Shown: positions 30,188 to 37,966 of the stretch, one piece after another
How the letters are laid out: each line of letters opens with the position of its first letter
Numbering within the stretch: position 1 is the stretch's first letter
Assembly (NCBI RefSeq): GCF_038002225.1
Contig: NZ_JBBOCA010000001.1
Span: forward strand, 1,860,001 to 1,924,000
Length of the DNA: 64,000 nt
Source: Paenibacillus sp. FSL R7-0204
GTDB taxonomy: Bacteria > Bacillota > Bacilli > Paenibacillales > Paenibacillaceae
Reading direction: 5' to 3'
Made by a program: the position numbers and the translations under genes
Notes under the pieces: generated by a model
What the model saw: the letters and a program-made list of their open reading frames with translations, nothing else
Databases searched by the model: none
What the model was told of the DNA's origin: nothing

Positions 30188-30458
30188 ATGTATTTCATAG
30201 AGATTGTGGGCAGGCTGAGAATTGAGGGACAAGATGTCCGTCATTTTTACCTTGACTGCTTCCACTGAGACCCTACAGAGGCGATTGGAGAGCTGTGGTG
30301 AAGGCAGGGACTCCTGGGCGGCTTTACAGATGGAGAGATGCCTTAGAGGACCAGAGAGTAAGCACTTCGCATATGCTGTAGATACTGAACATAAATCTGT
30401 TTCCAAGGTTGCGGGGATTATTATGGCCTTGGTGGAGAATCCGGTAAGTAATGATTAG
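30188..30458 (+). pseudogene. Remnant of a small P-loop kinase/ATPase gene (5'-truncated, frameshifted)
   Basis: The first frame reads EIVGRLRIEGQDVRHF and the second continues TLTASTETLQRRLESCGEG, then WAALQMERCL and the end FAYAVDTEHKSVSKVAGIIM. Joined, they resemble the C-terminal half of small TmrB/shikimate-kinase-like AAA ATPases, in which a D-V-R-H-F-T-L segment precedes the ET-L-x-R-L helix. The join needs removal of one T from the T5 run at 30244-30248. The N-terminal half with the Walker A motif is absent, cut off by the rRNA terminator immediately upstream. The family call is from pattern only. Confidence 0.5.
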
Positions 30459-30474
30459 AACAATAATATTTCTA

Positions 30475-30503
30475 TTGTATTAATCTGTTTTATTTGATAT
30501 AAT
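30475..30503 (+). promoter_or_regulatory. Promoter of the tRNA cluster
   Basis: TTGTAT (30475-30480), 17-nt spacer, perfect TATAAT (30498-30503), 35 nt before tRNA-Glu. Confidence 0.72.
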
Positions 30504-30537
30504 ATCTTTTGTTGTCGAAAGATTGTTTGCCTTATAT

Positions 30538-30612
30538 GGCTCGTTGGTCAAGGGGTTAAGACACCTCCCTTTCACGGAGGTAACATGGGTTCGAATCCCA
30601 TACGAGTCACCA
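30538..30612 (+). tRNA. tRNA-Glu (TTC)
   Basis: A 75-nt cloverleaf; acceptor GGCTCGT pairs with ACGAGTC, anticodon loop CTTTCAC gives TTC, T-arm GGGTTCGAATCCC, CCA encoded. Its last 18 nt plus flank recur at 30709-30726. Confidence 0.97.
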
Positions 30613-30646
30613 CTTTCTTCTTTGAATTATGGGATGAGAATTCCCT

Positions 30647-30726
30647 GGGTTCGTTGAAGCATACGCTTCGTAAGGAATACTGCGCAATCTCGTAACGGAG
30701 TGGAGAGTATCCCATACGAGTCACCA
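30647..30726 (+). repeat. Partial tRNA-Glu 3' copy interrupted in the T-loop by a 55-nt element
   Basis: GGGTTCG at 30647-30653 equals the 5' part of the tRNA-Glu T-arm. Then come 55 unrelated nt (30654-30708), then the exact 18-nt tRNA-Glu 3' end at 30709-30726 (original at 30595-30612). The similarity goes on past CCA for about 25 nt (TTCTTCTTTGA against TTCATCTTTGA). There is no D-arm or anticodon arm, so it is not a tRNA gene. The 55 nt begin TTGAAGCATACGCTTCG, a 5-bp hairpin, and contain CGCAATC. A related element lies behind tRNA-Arg. Confidence 0.8.
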
Positions 30727-30799
30727 CATTCATCTTTGATAAATTAATGGTTGTATATTTCATGGAAATGTGTTATGATCATTAAGTTGCTTCTTCGAT

Positions 30800-30875
30800 G
30801 GAGGCTTAGCTCAGCTGGGAGAGCATCTGCCTTACAAGCAGAGGGTCGGGGGTTCGAACCCCTCAGCCTCCACCA
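30800..30875 (+). tRNA. tRNA-Val (TAC)
   Basis: A 76-nt cloverleaf; acceptor GGAGGCT/AGCCTCC, anticodon loop CTTACAA gives TAC, T-arm GGGGGTTCGAACCCCT, CCA encoded. Confidence 0.97.
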
Positions 30876-30915
30876 TGCAGACTTTGCAAGCTAGAAGAGA
30901 ATATTTTTTTACTGA

Positions 30916-30989
<74 letters not shown>

Positions 30990-30998
30990 TATTATCTT

Positions 30999-31076
30999 GG
31001 AACCGTGGTGTAGTTGGCCTAACATGCCTGCCTGTCACGCAGGAGATCGCGGGTTCGAATCCCGTCGGTTCCGCCA
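30999..31076 (+). tRNA. tRNA-Asp (GTC)
   Basis: A 78-nt cloverleaf; acceptor GGAACCG/CGGTTCC, anticodon loop CTGTCAC gives GTC, T-arm GCGGGTTCGAATCCCGT, CCA encoded. Confidence 0.97.
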
Positions 31077-31108
31077 TTTTTATTAAAGTAGTTGAATACA
31101 TACCGTGT

Positions 31109-31183
31109 GCGGACGTGGCTCAGCGGTAGAGCATCGCCTTGCCAAGGCGAGGGTCGCGGGTTCGATTCCCGTCGTCCGCTCCA
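31109..31183 (+). tRNA. tRNA-Gly (GCC)
   Basis: A 75-nt cloverleaf; acceptor GCGGACG/CGTCCGC, anticodon loop TTGCCAA gives GCC, CCA encoded. Confidence 0.97.
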
Positions 31184-31189
31184 TATTTT

Positions 31190-31266
31190 GCGCCCTTAGC
31201 TCAGCTGGATAGAGCGTTTGACTACGAATCAAAAGGCCGGGAGTTCGAATCTCTCAGGGCGCGCCA
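31190..31266 (+). tRNA. tRNA-Arg (ACG)
   Basis: A 77-nt cloverleaf; acceptor GCGCCCT/AGGGCGC, anticodon loop CTACGAA gives ACG (inosine-modified in vivo), CCA encoded. Its last 18 nt recur at 31370-31387. Confidence 0.97.
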
Positions 31267-31309
31267 TTATTACTTCACTGATTTAACCAAGTGTCCTTAA
31301 GATTCGAAC

Positions 31310-31387
31310 GAGTTCGTTGGAGCATAAGCTTCGATAGCACAACTTCGCAATCGGATGCGTAGCATCCGTATCTCTCAGGGCGCGCCA
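31310..31387 (+). repeat. Partial tRNA-Arg 3' copy interrupted in the T-loop by a 53-nt element
   Basis: GAGTTCG at 31310-31316 equals the 5' part of the tRNA-Arg T-arm, followed by 53 nt (31317-31369) and the exact 18-nt tRNA-Arg 3' end at 31370-31387 (original 31249-31266). Identity continues about 6 nt past CCA and similarity further. The 53 nt begin TTGGAGCATAAGCTTCG and have CGCAATC at the same offset (position 30) as the element behind tRNA-Glu. They end in a perfect 7-bp hairpin CGGATGC-GTA-GCATCCG. Confidence 0.8.
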
Positions 31388-31453
31388 TTATTATTTTATT
31401 GAATGTTTTTCATCTTAAATTTAATTATCCATGATGGATATATATGATATTAA

Positions 31454-31532
31454 GCCGGCGTGGCGGAATGGCAGACGCGCTCGACTCAAAATCGAGTGGG
31501 AAACCGTGGAGGTTCGAGTCCTCTCGCCGGTA
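31454..31532 (+). tRNA. tRNA-Leu (CAA)
   Basis: A class II tRNA with a long variable arm (TGGGAAACCGTG). Anticodon loop CTCAAAA gives CAA. Acceptor GCCGGCG pairs with CGCCGGT (terminal G-U). CCA is not encoded. Confidence 0.93.
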
Positions 31533-31535
31533 TGT

Positions 31536-31586
31536 AAAAAGGTTTATGACATTGTACTTTGTACAATATCATAAACCTTTTTTTTG
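31536..31586 (+). terminator. Intrinsic terminator of the tRNA cluster
   Basis: A stem of about 20 bp (left arm 31536-31557, right arm from 31561, one bulge) that ends in a run of eight T. The arms are A/T-rich at the base, so it may also end the convergent dehydrogenase transcript. Confidence 0.92.
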
Positions 31587-31605
31587 TATTTTTATTGCAC
31601 CGAAA

Positions 31606-32553
31606 CTATACTAACTGATTTAGGCTGCTTTCAGGTTCTTCCCCGTTTTGTACACGTTTTATATTCTTAATGAAAAAATCATATCTTTTTTTGTGGAATT
31701 TCCGGCCGTCAGGCATTCCTGCGGTATGGGGAGTAAGGATCACGTTATCCAGTGTGCGGAGCCCGCTGTCTATAGGAAGCGGTTCGGATTCATACACATC
31801 CAGGCAGGCGCCGGAAATAACCCCAGTTTTTAAGGCATCTATCAAGTCTTTCTGGTTAACAATCCCGCCGCGGGCCGTGTTGATGAACAGAGCGCTACTC
31901 TTCATTTTCTGAAATGCCGTCTTGTTGATCAGGTGCTTGGTCTGCTCAGTCAAGGGTACATGTACACTGACAATGTCTGATGTGCTTAGAAGAGTGTCCA
32001 GATCCGTCATTGTCACCAAACCGTCGGCTTGTACCACGGTATTCCTCGCATGAGCCAGCACATTCATATCAAAAGCGCTGCAAAACGCAGCCACTTTTTT
32101 TCCGATCGCACCCAGTCCGATAATCCCAATGGTTCTGCCCTCTAGTTCACTCCCTGTGTACTCCAACTGATGTTCATCCATCCTGGTTTTCATGAAATGA
32201 TCAAGAAACGGGATGTTTTTATAATAAGACAGTATCAATGCCATTACGTGCTCGGCCACGGCCTGTGCATTCACTCCCGCCGCATTGGCCACCCAAATGC
32301 CGAGCTGTGTACAGGCAGGGATATCGACATTATCATAGCCTGCACCCGTCTGTACTAATTTTAAGGTTTTGGCGTTAGCAAGCAGGCTATGATCCACTGT
32401 AATATGTTCAGGGATGAGGACCTGGCAATCTTCAATATGATGCAGCATTTCTTGTCCGGGCGGGACAATCACAACGTTCCAGTCTTGCGGGAAATACCTT
32501 GTAATCTTTGATTGTGCGGATTCGTTAAAATGACCAACGATGAGAATCTTCAT
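31606..32553 (-). CDS. D-isomer-specific 2-hydroxyacid dehydrogenase
   Basis: A 315-residue NAD(H)-dependent dehydrogenase of the D-2-hydroxyacid/phosphoglycerate-dehydrogenase family, interconverting 2-hydroxy and 2-oxo acids. The Rossmann motif GIIGLGAIGKK is near residue 144. Catalytic residues lie in LFINTARGGIVN (Arg) and LTPHTAGMP (His). The substrate cannot be read from sequence; no C-terminal ACT domain, so it is not a feedback-controlled SerA. It is transcribed away from the LysR gene at 32694, a typical regulator-target pair. Confidence 0.85.
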   Translation of the reverse strand: MKILIVGHFNESAQSKITRYFPQDWNVVIVPPGQEMLHHIEDCQVLIPEHITVDHSLLANAKTLKLVQTGAGYDNVDIPACTQLGIWVANAAGVNAQAVAEHVMALILSYYKNIPFLDHFMKTRMDEHQLEYTGSELEGRTIGIIGLGAIGKKVAAFCSAFDMNVLAHARNTVVQADGLVTMTDLDTLLSTSDIVSVHVPLTEQTKHLINKTAFQKMKSSALFINTARGGIVNQKDLIDALKTGVISGACLDVYESEPLPIDSGLRTLDNVILTPHTAGMPDGRKFHKKRYDFFIKNIKRVQNGEEPESSLNQLV

Positions 32554-32693
32554 AGCTAACCCACCTTTTCATAACCTGACTATTTGACCCCTTGTCTGTG
32601 TTAATGATAATTTTAGACATAAAGAATAATGTTGTAAAACGCAAATGTTTTGTGAACTATATTAATATTTTCTATATATTGAGGAGGTATTCG

Positions 32694-33578
32694 ATGTATT
32701 TTCCTGGGATAGAAGCGTATTTAGCTATCGTACGGACTGGGAGTATAAGTAAAGCGGCCGATCTGCTGCACCTGTCACAAGCAACGGTAAGTTACCGCTT
32801 AAAGACATTAGAGCAAGGGATGGGCGGCCTGTTGGTGGAGCGAAGAAAAGGGGCAGCCAAAATCAGCCTGACCCCGAATGGGGAGAACTTTTTTAGTATT
32901 GCGGAAAGATGGGAGGCGCTCTGGAGGGAAACTCAAATTTTAAAGGCGAATGGTTCGCAGTTAAGTCTGGCTATAAGCGCTGCCGAAAGTATAAGCCACT
33001 TTGTCTTGCCTCCGGTATATAGAATGCTTAATCAGCACACTCCGTCCATCCGATTGCAGATTCGTACGCAGCATACTCAGGAGGCTTTTGACAGTATTGA
33101 GCGGCGTGAGATGGATGTGGCGTTTGTGGTACGGGAAATTGTGTCGCCTAGCGTTACTGTTCAACCGTTTTTCACTGAAGAAATGGTGCTGTTGCGCTTG
33201 GCTGTACCAGGGCGGCAGGCTGGAGACACGGTGGAAATGGAAGAATTGGCGGCAGAGCATGAAGTCCTCGTCAATTGGAATCGGGAGTTTCAATTCAGAC
33301 ATGACCAGTGGTGGGACCCGCTGTGTCCGTCTCGTGTACATCTGGACACAGCGGGACTCATCACTACTTTTTTGACGGATGCCAGACAATGGACGATTGT
33401 TCCCGCTTCGATTGGCGAATATATGATGGGGATGGGAGAATTTGTTCTTCAGAAGCTGGCGGTGTCAGTGCCCTCCAGAGTGGGCTATAAGGTTACTCAT
33501 AAATTTCCCAACCAGGCGTTACACGAGCCCCTTCAGATTCTGGATAACTATCTGCGAGATACATTTGGAGTTCAATGA
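32694..33578 (+). CDS. LysR-family transcriptional regulator
   Basis: A 294-residue regulator with an N-terminal winged HTH (residues 3-62; AYLAIVRTGSISKAADLLHL, then SQATVSYRLKTLE) and a type 2 periplasmic-binding-like effector domain. ATG 32694 has a strong GAGGAGG; a longer in-frame start at 32592 lacks one. It is divergent from the dehydrogenase gene, with 140 bp between them, so it probably controls that gene and itself. Its 3' end abuts the broken VOC gene. Confidence 0.9.
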   Translation: MYFPGIEAYLAIVRTGSISKAADLLHLSQATVSYRLKTLEQGMGGLLVERRKGAAKISLTPNGENFFSIAERWEALWRETQILKANGSQLSLAISAAESISHFVLPPVYRMLNQHTPSIRLQIRTQHTQEAFDSIERREMDVAFVVREIVSPSVTVQPFFTEEMVLLRLAVPGRQAGDTVEMEELAAEHEVLVNWNREFQFRHDQWWDPLCPSRVHLDTAGLITTFLTDARQWTIVPASIGEYMMGMGEFVLQKLAVSVPSRVGYKVTHKFPNQALHEPLQILDNYLRDTFGVQ

Positions 33579-33584
33579 GTTGGC

Positions 33585-33907
33585 CTGCTGTGCATTCATC
33601 TGCAGCAGGTCCCACAGGTTGCCGTACAGATCCTTGAATACCGCCACGATTCATAAGCTTCTTCTTTGGGTTCTCTGACGAATTCAATCCCCCTGGAGAC
33701 CATTTCATGATAATTTCGCCAAATGTTATCGGTGTTCAGAAAAAGGAATACCCGTCCGCCTGCCTGATTGCCGATAAATAGCTCCTGTTCAGGCTTCGCC
33801 CGGGCCAGCAGAAGGGTAGTGCCAGCTGATCCGGGAGGGGAGATTACGACCCATCTTTTATCCTGCTCGGGCTGATAGAGATCTTCAACTAATGTGAATG
33901 CTAGGCA
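33585..33907 (-). pseudogene. VOC-family (glyoxalase/bleomycin-resistance) gene remnant
   Basis: The minus strand reads FTLVEDLYQPEQDKRWVVIS, then GTTLLLARAKPEQELFIG, GRVFLFLNTDN and GIEFVREPKKEAY, and after a one-base loss near 33650 continues VAVFKDLYGNLWDLLQMNAQ. This is the pattern of a VOC metal-binding protein (the F-D-L-Y-G-N-L-W-D end is typical). About 20-30 N-terminal residues are missing at the glycosidase-gene end, and no proper stop remains. It fills the 341-bp gap between the LysR and glycosidase genes. Confidence 0.65.
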
Positions 33908-33919
33908 ATGGTATAGTTC

Positions 33920-35905
33920 TCATTCAATCACGACCATCTGATGATTCTCCAGGTAAGGAATCGTGTAAGTAATCCCGCCCCCGCGGCTGACGGTGAACAG
34001 CAGCTCTGTCATCGACGGAGCCAGATAGACCCGCTGGACGGGGCCGGGAGACGGGAGCCGCAGGCTGACAGTAATATCATGAAGTGGTACGAGGTCCTCG
34101 ATCACTTCAATCCTGCCCTTCAGGGCAGGCGCGGCATAGAGCAGATGATTCACATAACGCTGCTCTGCCTGCTGATACTGCAGGGTTGTTATGCCACGCG
34201 CCGGCAGATTGGTGCGCAGGGAAGGAAGGGGGAGCAGGCGAGACAGTGCATGCAGCACTAACTCCTTCAGGATAAGAGATCCGGCTTCGGCGTACTCGCT
34301 GAATACCTGCCAGGCGATATAGATTCCGCTGCTGCTCTCGGCCATTCCCGGACCATTGTTCTCCATGGCGCCCGGCGTGTGCTGGTGGGAACAGAAGGTG
34401 AAGACGTCACGGTTAAAATAAGGGTTCTCCACATGTCCGAGCGCCTCTCCTTGTCCTTCCTGCAATTCGATTAGCTGGCCTTCGCCGTACATGACAAAGG
34501 AAGCAGGCATTAGCGCACCGGGTATGAAATAGGGCTTGAAATACGCGGGCTGGTACGGGTTCTCTCCAAGCCAGGTGATTCCCAGGTCCAGGGCAAATGC
34601 ATCCCCGGCCAGATTCAATCCCGAGCGTCCGGTAGCCAGTAACTTGCCGCCGCCAGCCGTGAAGCTCTCTATGGCATTGGCAAGCTCAGGCCATACGGGC
34701 ACCTCATCCGGGAGAATCAGCACCTTGTACGCGCTAAAATCGCTGAATGTATCTACGATATCATACAGGTAATGTCCTTCGGTCAGCATCCGCACCACTC
34801 CGGCGTCAGCCAGATTCCGCTCCCCTCTGCGTGTTTCCCCGCCGGGACAGGCCTCCCGTGCCGCTTCCAGCGATAAGACGGCAATATCGGCCACAGCAGT
34901 GACCCCGCTGCACCATTCCTCCTTCGCCTCGACCTCGCTGTAGGCAGCGCCGATCAGGCTGTAAGTCGCTTCATCCATCAGGCCGGAGGGATGGAGCTGA
35001 TCACCAATGGAGCATCTGGCGCCGTGTGCCAGGCTAAGCGCAGTCTCGAACCGCAGCGCGTTCGGATGCTTGTACCCGCCGAACTCGCCCCAGGAGGTAT
35101 GGAATTTGCCGGTCATGCCGAGGAATTCCATGCCGAGCGTCTGGGCGTAGCGTGCGGACAGCGGGAAATGATCATAACCCCAACCTCCGGTGGGCAGGGA
35201 CTCGAGCTCCAGATGGCTGTTGACCTGCACGAGGTCGCGGCGTCCCCGCTGCTGATGGCCGTTGTTGTGATAGACGGGAAGCCCGGGCTTCACGGCATCC
35301 AGGGTCTCCCGCACGCGTCGGGCATAATTCAGGTAGGTCTGCTCGCCGAGGGCGATGATGGCTGCCTCATCGCGCGGGTCCTGCCCGGCTGCCCGCAGGG
35401 CGGCGACGCAGTATTGGCAGCGGCACTTGCGCACGCCGACAATGTCCAGGAAGATGCCGTCAGCATCGTAACGGGAAGCCGCCTCATGAATCTGGGCCAG
35501 CAGGATGTCCAGATAAGGGGTGTTCATACAAAACTCGTGGTAACCCGGTGTCATGAAATCCTTCACCCACCGGGTCCGGTCCTCGGCATCGCGGATCAGC
35601 CATTCCGGGTGGCGGCGGGCCAGCTTCTCGTCCAGGCCGGCCGATAAATACACCGGTGTACGGACTCCGATCTCATGGGCAGCCGCAATCATTTCACCCA
35701 GCAAGTCGAAGGTGAGCTCGGGGTGCATCTCATTGGCTTCACTGGGATGATAGGCCCAGCCGTGATGGCATTTGGAGAACACGGTGACAGAGTCTACATG
35801 ACCTGTGCGCAGCATGGACTGGAACTGGGCTCTGGAGAAGTCCCGACCAATGCCGGGAATGGCTTCTGAGGTATGGAAATCAAGATGAACCTGACGAAAA
35901 CGCAT
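33920..35905 (-). CDS. Glycoside hydrolase-like protein (GHL6 / GH151-like, candidate alpha-L-fucosidase)
   Basis: A 661-residue cytoplasmic protein (no signal peptide). The N-terminal TIM-barrel half contains VDSVTVFSKCHHGWAYHPS, a pattern of the GHL6 hypothetical glycosidase family, and DADGIFLDIVGVRKCRCQYC. The middle (about 345-560) looks like a beta-galactosidase trimerisation domain (VLILPDEVPVW; GKLLATGRSGLN), followed by a beta-sandwich end. The layout is shared with GH151 enzymes, of which an alpha-L-fucosidase from Paenibacillus is known; the substrate here is an inference. ATG 35905 has an AGGGG site; ATG 35923 has none. Divergent from an AraC regulator. Confidence 0.6.
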   Translation of the reverse strand: MRFRQVHLDFHTSEAIPGIGRDFSRAQFQSMLRTGHVDSVTVFSKCHHGWAYHPSEANEMHPELTFDLLGEMIAAAHEIGVRTPVYLSAGLDEKLARRHPEWLIRDAEDRTRWVKDFMTPGYHEFCMNTPYLDILLAQIHEAASRYDADGIFLDIVGVRKCRCQYCVAALRAAGQDPRDEAAIIALGEQTYLNYARRVRETLDAVKPGLPVYHNNGHQQRGRRDLVQVNSHLELESLPTGGWGYDHFPLSARYAQTLGMEFLGMTGKFHTSWGEFGGYKHPNALRFETALSLAHGARCSIGDQLHPSGLMDEATYSLIGAAYSEVEAKEEWCSGVTAVADIAVLSLEAAREACPGGETRRGERNLADAGVVRMLTEGHYLYDIVDTFSDFSAYKVLILPDEVPVWPELANAIESFTAGGGKLLATGRSGLNLAGDAFALDLGITWLGENPYQPAYFKPYFIPGALMPASFVMYGEGQLIELQEGQGEALGHVENPYFNRDVFTFCSHQHTPGAMENNGPGMAESSSGIYIAWQVFSEYAEAGSLILKELVLHALSRLLPLPSLRTNLPARGITTLQYQQAEQRYVNHLLYAAPALKGRIEVIEDLVPLHDITVSLRLPSPGPVQRVYLAPSMTELLFTVSRGGGITYTIPYLENHQMVVIE

Positions 35906-36036
35906 GGATACACAACCCCTCATGGAATGGAATGAAAAGAAGATTCCCCGTCACTGTACCTTTTTATTGCGGGATCTGCCAGTGTTAATATAGACTTGAA
36001 ATAGCACAAAACCGACTTTGGACAGGAGGGGACACC

Positions 36037-36948
36037 ATGTTATGCCTGGAGTTTCCCATTCCGCCGCTGCCGCAGTTTGTCACGGTAGGACATGCCGTCT
36101 GGTCACCGGGAGACCGGCATTTCGCCCGTACCTTCGGTGTATATGATCTGCTGCTGGTCAAGCGGGGTACGCTCTATATGATGGAAGCGGGCAAGGAATA
36201 TGCGGTGAGGCCGGGGATGGTGCTGCTGCTTGAGGCTGGATTGCCGCATGACGGATACCGTGCCTGCGGGGAGGATACGGAGATCTACTGGGTGCATTTC
36301 ATTCATGCACCTGAACCGGCGTATATCCGGCACGGGGATATCCCCTGGTCTACACTACTGGCAAAGGGAACGGTGGAGGACGAGGAGCCTTCGGTGCAGC
36401 AGCGGCTGTATCTGCCGAAGTTCGCAGCCGTTGATCTGGAGGGGCTGGAGCCGATCCTGCAGGAGATGAACGAGCTTCATAACCGGCTTAGCGCAGAGAA
36501 TGCCATGCGGCTTCATCTGCTGCTGGCCGGGCTGCTGGCGGCGCTTCAGGCGGAATGTGAGCGTACAGCTCAGCCGCCGGAGCCGGCGGTCCGGCTGGCC
36601 CGGGCGGCCGCAGCCTATCTGGCGGAGCATTGGCGGGAGCCGTTCCATCTGGCAGGGCTTGCGGAGGAGCTGCATTTCCAGGCTGATTATATTACCAGAT
36701 GCATGAAGCAGCATATCGGCACTACGCCGCTGCAGTATGTGCTGCACCTGCGTCTGGAAGAGGCGAAGAAGCTGCTGGGCGGTACGGTACTGGGCATCTC
36801 GGAAATTGCTGAACGGGTAGGCATTCAGGACCCCAATTATATGACCCGGCTGTTCAGCGCGAGATTCGGAGTGACCCCCGGAGCCTACCGGCAGCGGCTG
36901 CGCCAGCGGGATGAGGCTGCTGCCGCTACCGGTCCGGGGGAGGGCTAA
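36037..36948 (+). CDS. AraC-family regulator with cupin sensor (1)
   Basis: A 303-residue regulator: an N-terminal cupin sugar-binding domain (about 20-110; YDLLLVKRGTLYMMEAG) and a C-terminal double HTH (about 190-290; GISEIAERVGIQDPNYMTRL with FGVTPGAYRQ). AGGAGGGG precedes ATG 36037. It is divergent from the GHL6-like gene, which it probably controls in response to a sugar. Confidence 0.88.
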   Translation: MLCLEFPIPPLPQFVTVGHAVWSPGDRHFARTFGVYDLLLVKRGTLYMMEAGKEYAVRPGMVLLLEAGLPHDGYRACGEDTEIYWVHFIHAPEPAYIRHGDIPWSTLLAKGTVEDEEPSVQQRLYLPKFAAVDLEGLEPILQEMNELHNRLSAENAMRLHLLLAGLLAALQAECERTAQPPEPAVRLARAAAAYLAEHWREPFHLAGLAEELHFQADYITRCMKQHIGTTPLQYVLHLRLEEAKKLLGGTVLGISEIAERVGIQDPNYMTRLFSARFGVTPGAYRQRLRQRDEAAAATGPGEG

Positions 36949-36965
36949 GCCCGCCCGGGCAGCGG

Positions 36966-37838
36966 TCAGGAGCCTAGCATCCGCTCGCGGTATTGGCTGG
37001 GACTACAGTTAAATACTTTGCGGAACTGGCGGGAGTAGTAATTCTGGTCATGGAAGCCGCTGTCCAGCGCCACCTGCGAGATGCTCAGGCCCGGGCTGCG
37101 CAGCAGGGTGCAGGAATAATTCAGCCGCTTACGGATGACATAATCCATAGGGGTGGTCTGGTAGTTGCGGGTGAAGACCCGCAGGAACTGGCGGGTGGAC
37201 ATATAGGCCCGGTCCGCCATGGATTGCAGCGTGATTGGCTGCAGGAAGTGCTCTTCGATATAGGTGACGGTCTCCCCGATCCGCAGCGCCTTGTTATCCT
37301 CATGACTGCTGCTGTTCTGGTAATAGCGGGAGAGCATGCCTACCAGGGCAGTGAAATAGGTACGGATCATCAGCCGGTAGCCCTCGGGCTGCCGGTCATG
37401 CTCCTCGAGAATCTCATCCAGCAGCCGGGTAGCTTCAAGGAGCTGTCCCGCTTCCAGCGAGAGCATCCCCTTGAAATACATCTCCTTCCGGTAGAATGGC
37501 TCAATATAGAATAAGGCCTGGAAGCCGGGCAGGAGCCTCAGCTCGGACTGCTGGAGCAGCTGCTCCGGCTGGAACATTACGTTCACGTATTCAATTCCGT
37601 CAACATTCTTGTAGCCATGGGAAACGTTGCTGTGGATTAGAAAAACCTGTCCGGCCTTAACCGGCACCTCTCTCCCTTCAATGATGTGTATGGCGTGTCC
37701 TGACAGAATAACGACAAGCTCCGAGAAATCATGGCTGTGGACGTAGTAATCATGGGTCAACGGGCATTTCTGGATTCTAAAGGTAAAACCCGGCTCAAGG
37801 CCGATATCCCGCGCTAGGATTTTGGTAGTCATGGCCAT
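36966..37838 (-). CDS. AraC-family regulator with cupin sensor, RhaS/RhaR-like (2)
   Basis: A 290-residue regulator. The cupin domain (HDYYVHSHDFSELVVILSG) and the end of the protein (LSISQVALDSGFHDQNYYSRQ then FRKVFNCSPSQYRE) are typical of rhamnose-type AraC regulators. It is convergent with the other AraC gene (17-nt gap) and divergent from the SGNH hydrolase gene, so it may control the 38-48 kb operon. The ligand is unknown. Confidence 0.87.
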   Translation of the reverse strand: MAMTTKILARDIGLEPGFTFRIQKCPLTHDYYVHSHDFSELVVILSGHAIHIIEGREVPVKAGQVFLIHSNVSHGYKNVDGIEYVNVMFQPEQLLQQSELRLLPGFQALFYIEPFYRKEMYFKGMLSLEAGQLLEATRLLDEILEEHDRQPEGYRLMIRTYFTALVGMLSRYYQNSSSHEDNKALRIGETVTYIEEHFLQPITLQSMADRAYMSTRQFLRVFTRNYQTTPMDYVIRKRLNYSCTLLRSPGLSISQVALDSGFHDQNYYSRQFRKVFNCSPSQYRERMLGS

Positions 37839-37966
37839 ATTATGCTAAAGAAGGTCGGGATCGTCAAGGCGCAAAGGCGCGGGCGGCGCTACCATTAGGG
37901 TGGCGGGTGTACCGGCCTGGGTGCGGCCGGGCAGTGAGACCTGCGCCAAGGTCAGGAGGGCAAAAA

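Noticed and set aside
30622..30763. A minus-strand open frame across the tRNA-Glu partial copy
   Set aside because: It covers structural-RNA-derived sequence and its peptide has no recognisable pattern.
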